From the NCBI GenBank assembly GCA_037903355.1, contig JBAJFE010000027.1, positions 248,001-312,000 on the forward strand: 64,000 nucleotides of DNA, in the 5' to 3' direction. The stretch comes from Trichuris trichiura. Taxonomy: Eukaryota; Nematoda; Enoplea; Trichinellida; Trichuridae. Below the pieces are notes generated by a model that ran no database searches, was not told the DNA's origin, and worked only from the letters and a program-made list of their open reading frames with translations. This document shows, piece after piece, positions 63,579 through 64,000 of this stretch (position 1 is the stretch's first letter; each line of letters begins with the position of its first letter). A program made the position numbers and the translations under genes.

Positions 63579-64000
63579 GAAATCTCCCATTCCCGTAGTC
63601 TCCCCATTGTTTTTTCTCCTTTTTTCTTCCTCCCCCATTTTAAAAAACTCCTCCCTCGATGCTTTCTGTTACTCTTTGCTTTTCTACCTCTTTTTAAATG
63701 TTGTAACTCGCTTGAAACATTCCAAAACTTCAGCGACTTAAAGTAGTTTAGTCTGACCAGTGATGTGCCAGCATACGTTCTGCCATTCTTTCATGCGCGG
63801 AAGATGGGAACAGGTGTTTCCCGAAAGCTTCGCCAAATAAACGCTTAACGGGTAGCATCTTCCTACGACCATTATGCTAATGCTCCATCGTCAAAAGACG
63901 CGACCGCATAATTACACGTGAAGATGCTATAGTCAATTGAAAAAAATTTAAGAAGAGATCAACTGCTTTAAGGGCAACAAATTTTATAATTTCTGTTCAA
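63579..64000 (+). other. 3' flank of the Penelope fragment with hammerhead-like hairpin
   Basis: A C/T-rich tract at about 63,590-63,700 follows the coding remnant. At 63,798-63,831 the plus strand reads CGGAAGA, then GGGAA/TTCCC stem, GAAAGCTTC, then AATAAACGC, the same downstream block as in the foldback elements. The first box differs from CUGAUGA, so the motif is decayed or variant. Confidence 0.5.

Noticed and set aside
1..64000. tRNA, rRNA genes, CRISPR arrays or bacterial-type operons
   Set aside because: No tRNA cloverleaf with A and B boxes, no rRNA core sequence and no regular short repeats with spacers were seen on reading both strands.

Overview
The window reads as one stretch of a repeat-rich invertebrate nuclear genome, most likely a nematode, possibly a Trichuris-like (clade I) species. 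Evidence for this: an interstitial TTAGGC array (the nematode telomere unit), very short GT-AG introns (about 37-60 nt where no transposon has landed), and heavy loads of hAT/ZBED-type, Tigger, mariner, Ty1/copia and Penelope-like elements. Nothing prokaryotic (operons, Shine-Dalgarno sites, CRISPR) is present. The genus is inference.

Six host genes could be rebuilt exon by exon. (1) The 3' part of a WD40-repeat gene (+, 49-3,274). (2) A TMEM121-family multi-pass membrane protein (+, 10,780-12,213; three exons, 888 nt). (3) TIM21, a mitochondrial import subunit (-, from 13,367; four C-terminal exons clear, N-terminus unresolved). (4) A complete ten-exon copine (-, 14,785-24,551; exons sum to 1,740 nt, exactly 580 codons). 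(5) A secreted EndoU-family endoribonuclease (+, 41,370-42,683; five exons, 1,023 nt). (6) An unrecognised membrane protein (-, 46,166-47,615; four exons, 660 nt). That the exon sums come out divisible by three is an independent check on four of the models.

Almost everything else is mobile DNA, often nested. Copine intron 7 holds a Tigger element (15,851-20,956), which holds two hAT elements, one of which holds a 221-bp foldback. A Ty1/copia retrotransposon (24,951 to about 36,240) sits 400 bp upstream of the copine start codon and was itself hit by three hAT elements and a hairpin insertion. From 50,609 to 60,700 a 5-kb hAT element carries a second, sister copy in opposite orientation inside its 5' UTR intron. 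Smaller hAT derivatives (down to 68 bp), a mariner, a 9-bp-TSD foldback, Tigger derivatives and old gypsy/copia gag pieces fill further space.

The most unusual signals are these. (a) Three foldback elements with unusually long target duplications (9, 15 and 14 bp) carry, on their arms, hairpins with the core layout of minimal dimeric hammerhead ribozymes as known from Penelope-like elements; a related motif lies downstream of a Penelope GIY-YIG endonuclease remnant at 62.95-63.58 kb. (b) Eleven hAT target duplications all have TA at the centre of the octamer (Buster-type), and twice one octamer was used for two insertions. (c) Three 5-kb hAT copies share the same transposase frameshifts, so a broken lineage was mobilised. 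(d) A TTAGGC-containing module recurs in unrelated transposons and expanded to about 140 bp in the WD40 gene intron. (e) The copine C2B domain has lost most of its calcium ligands.
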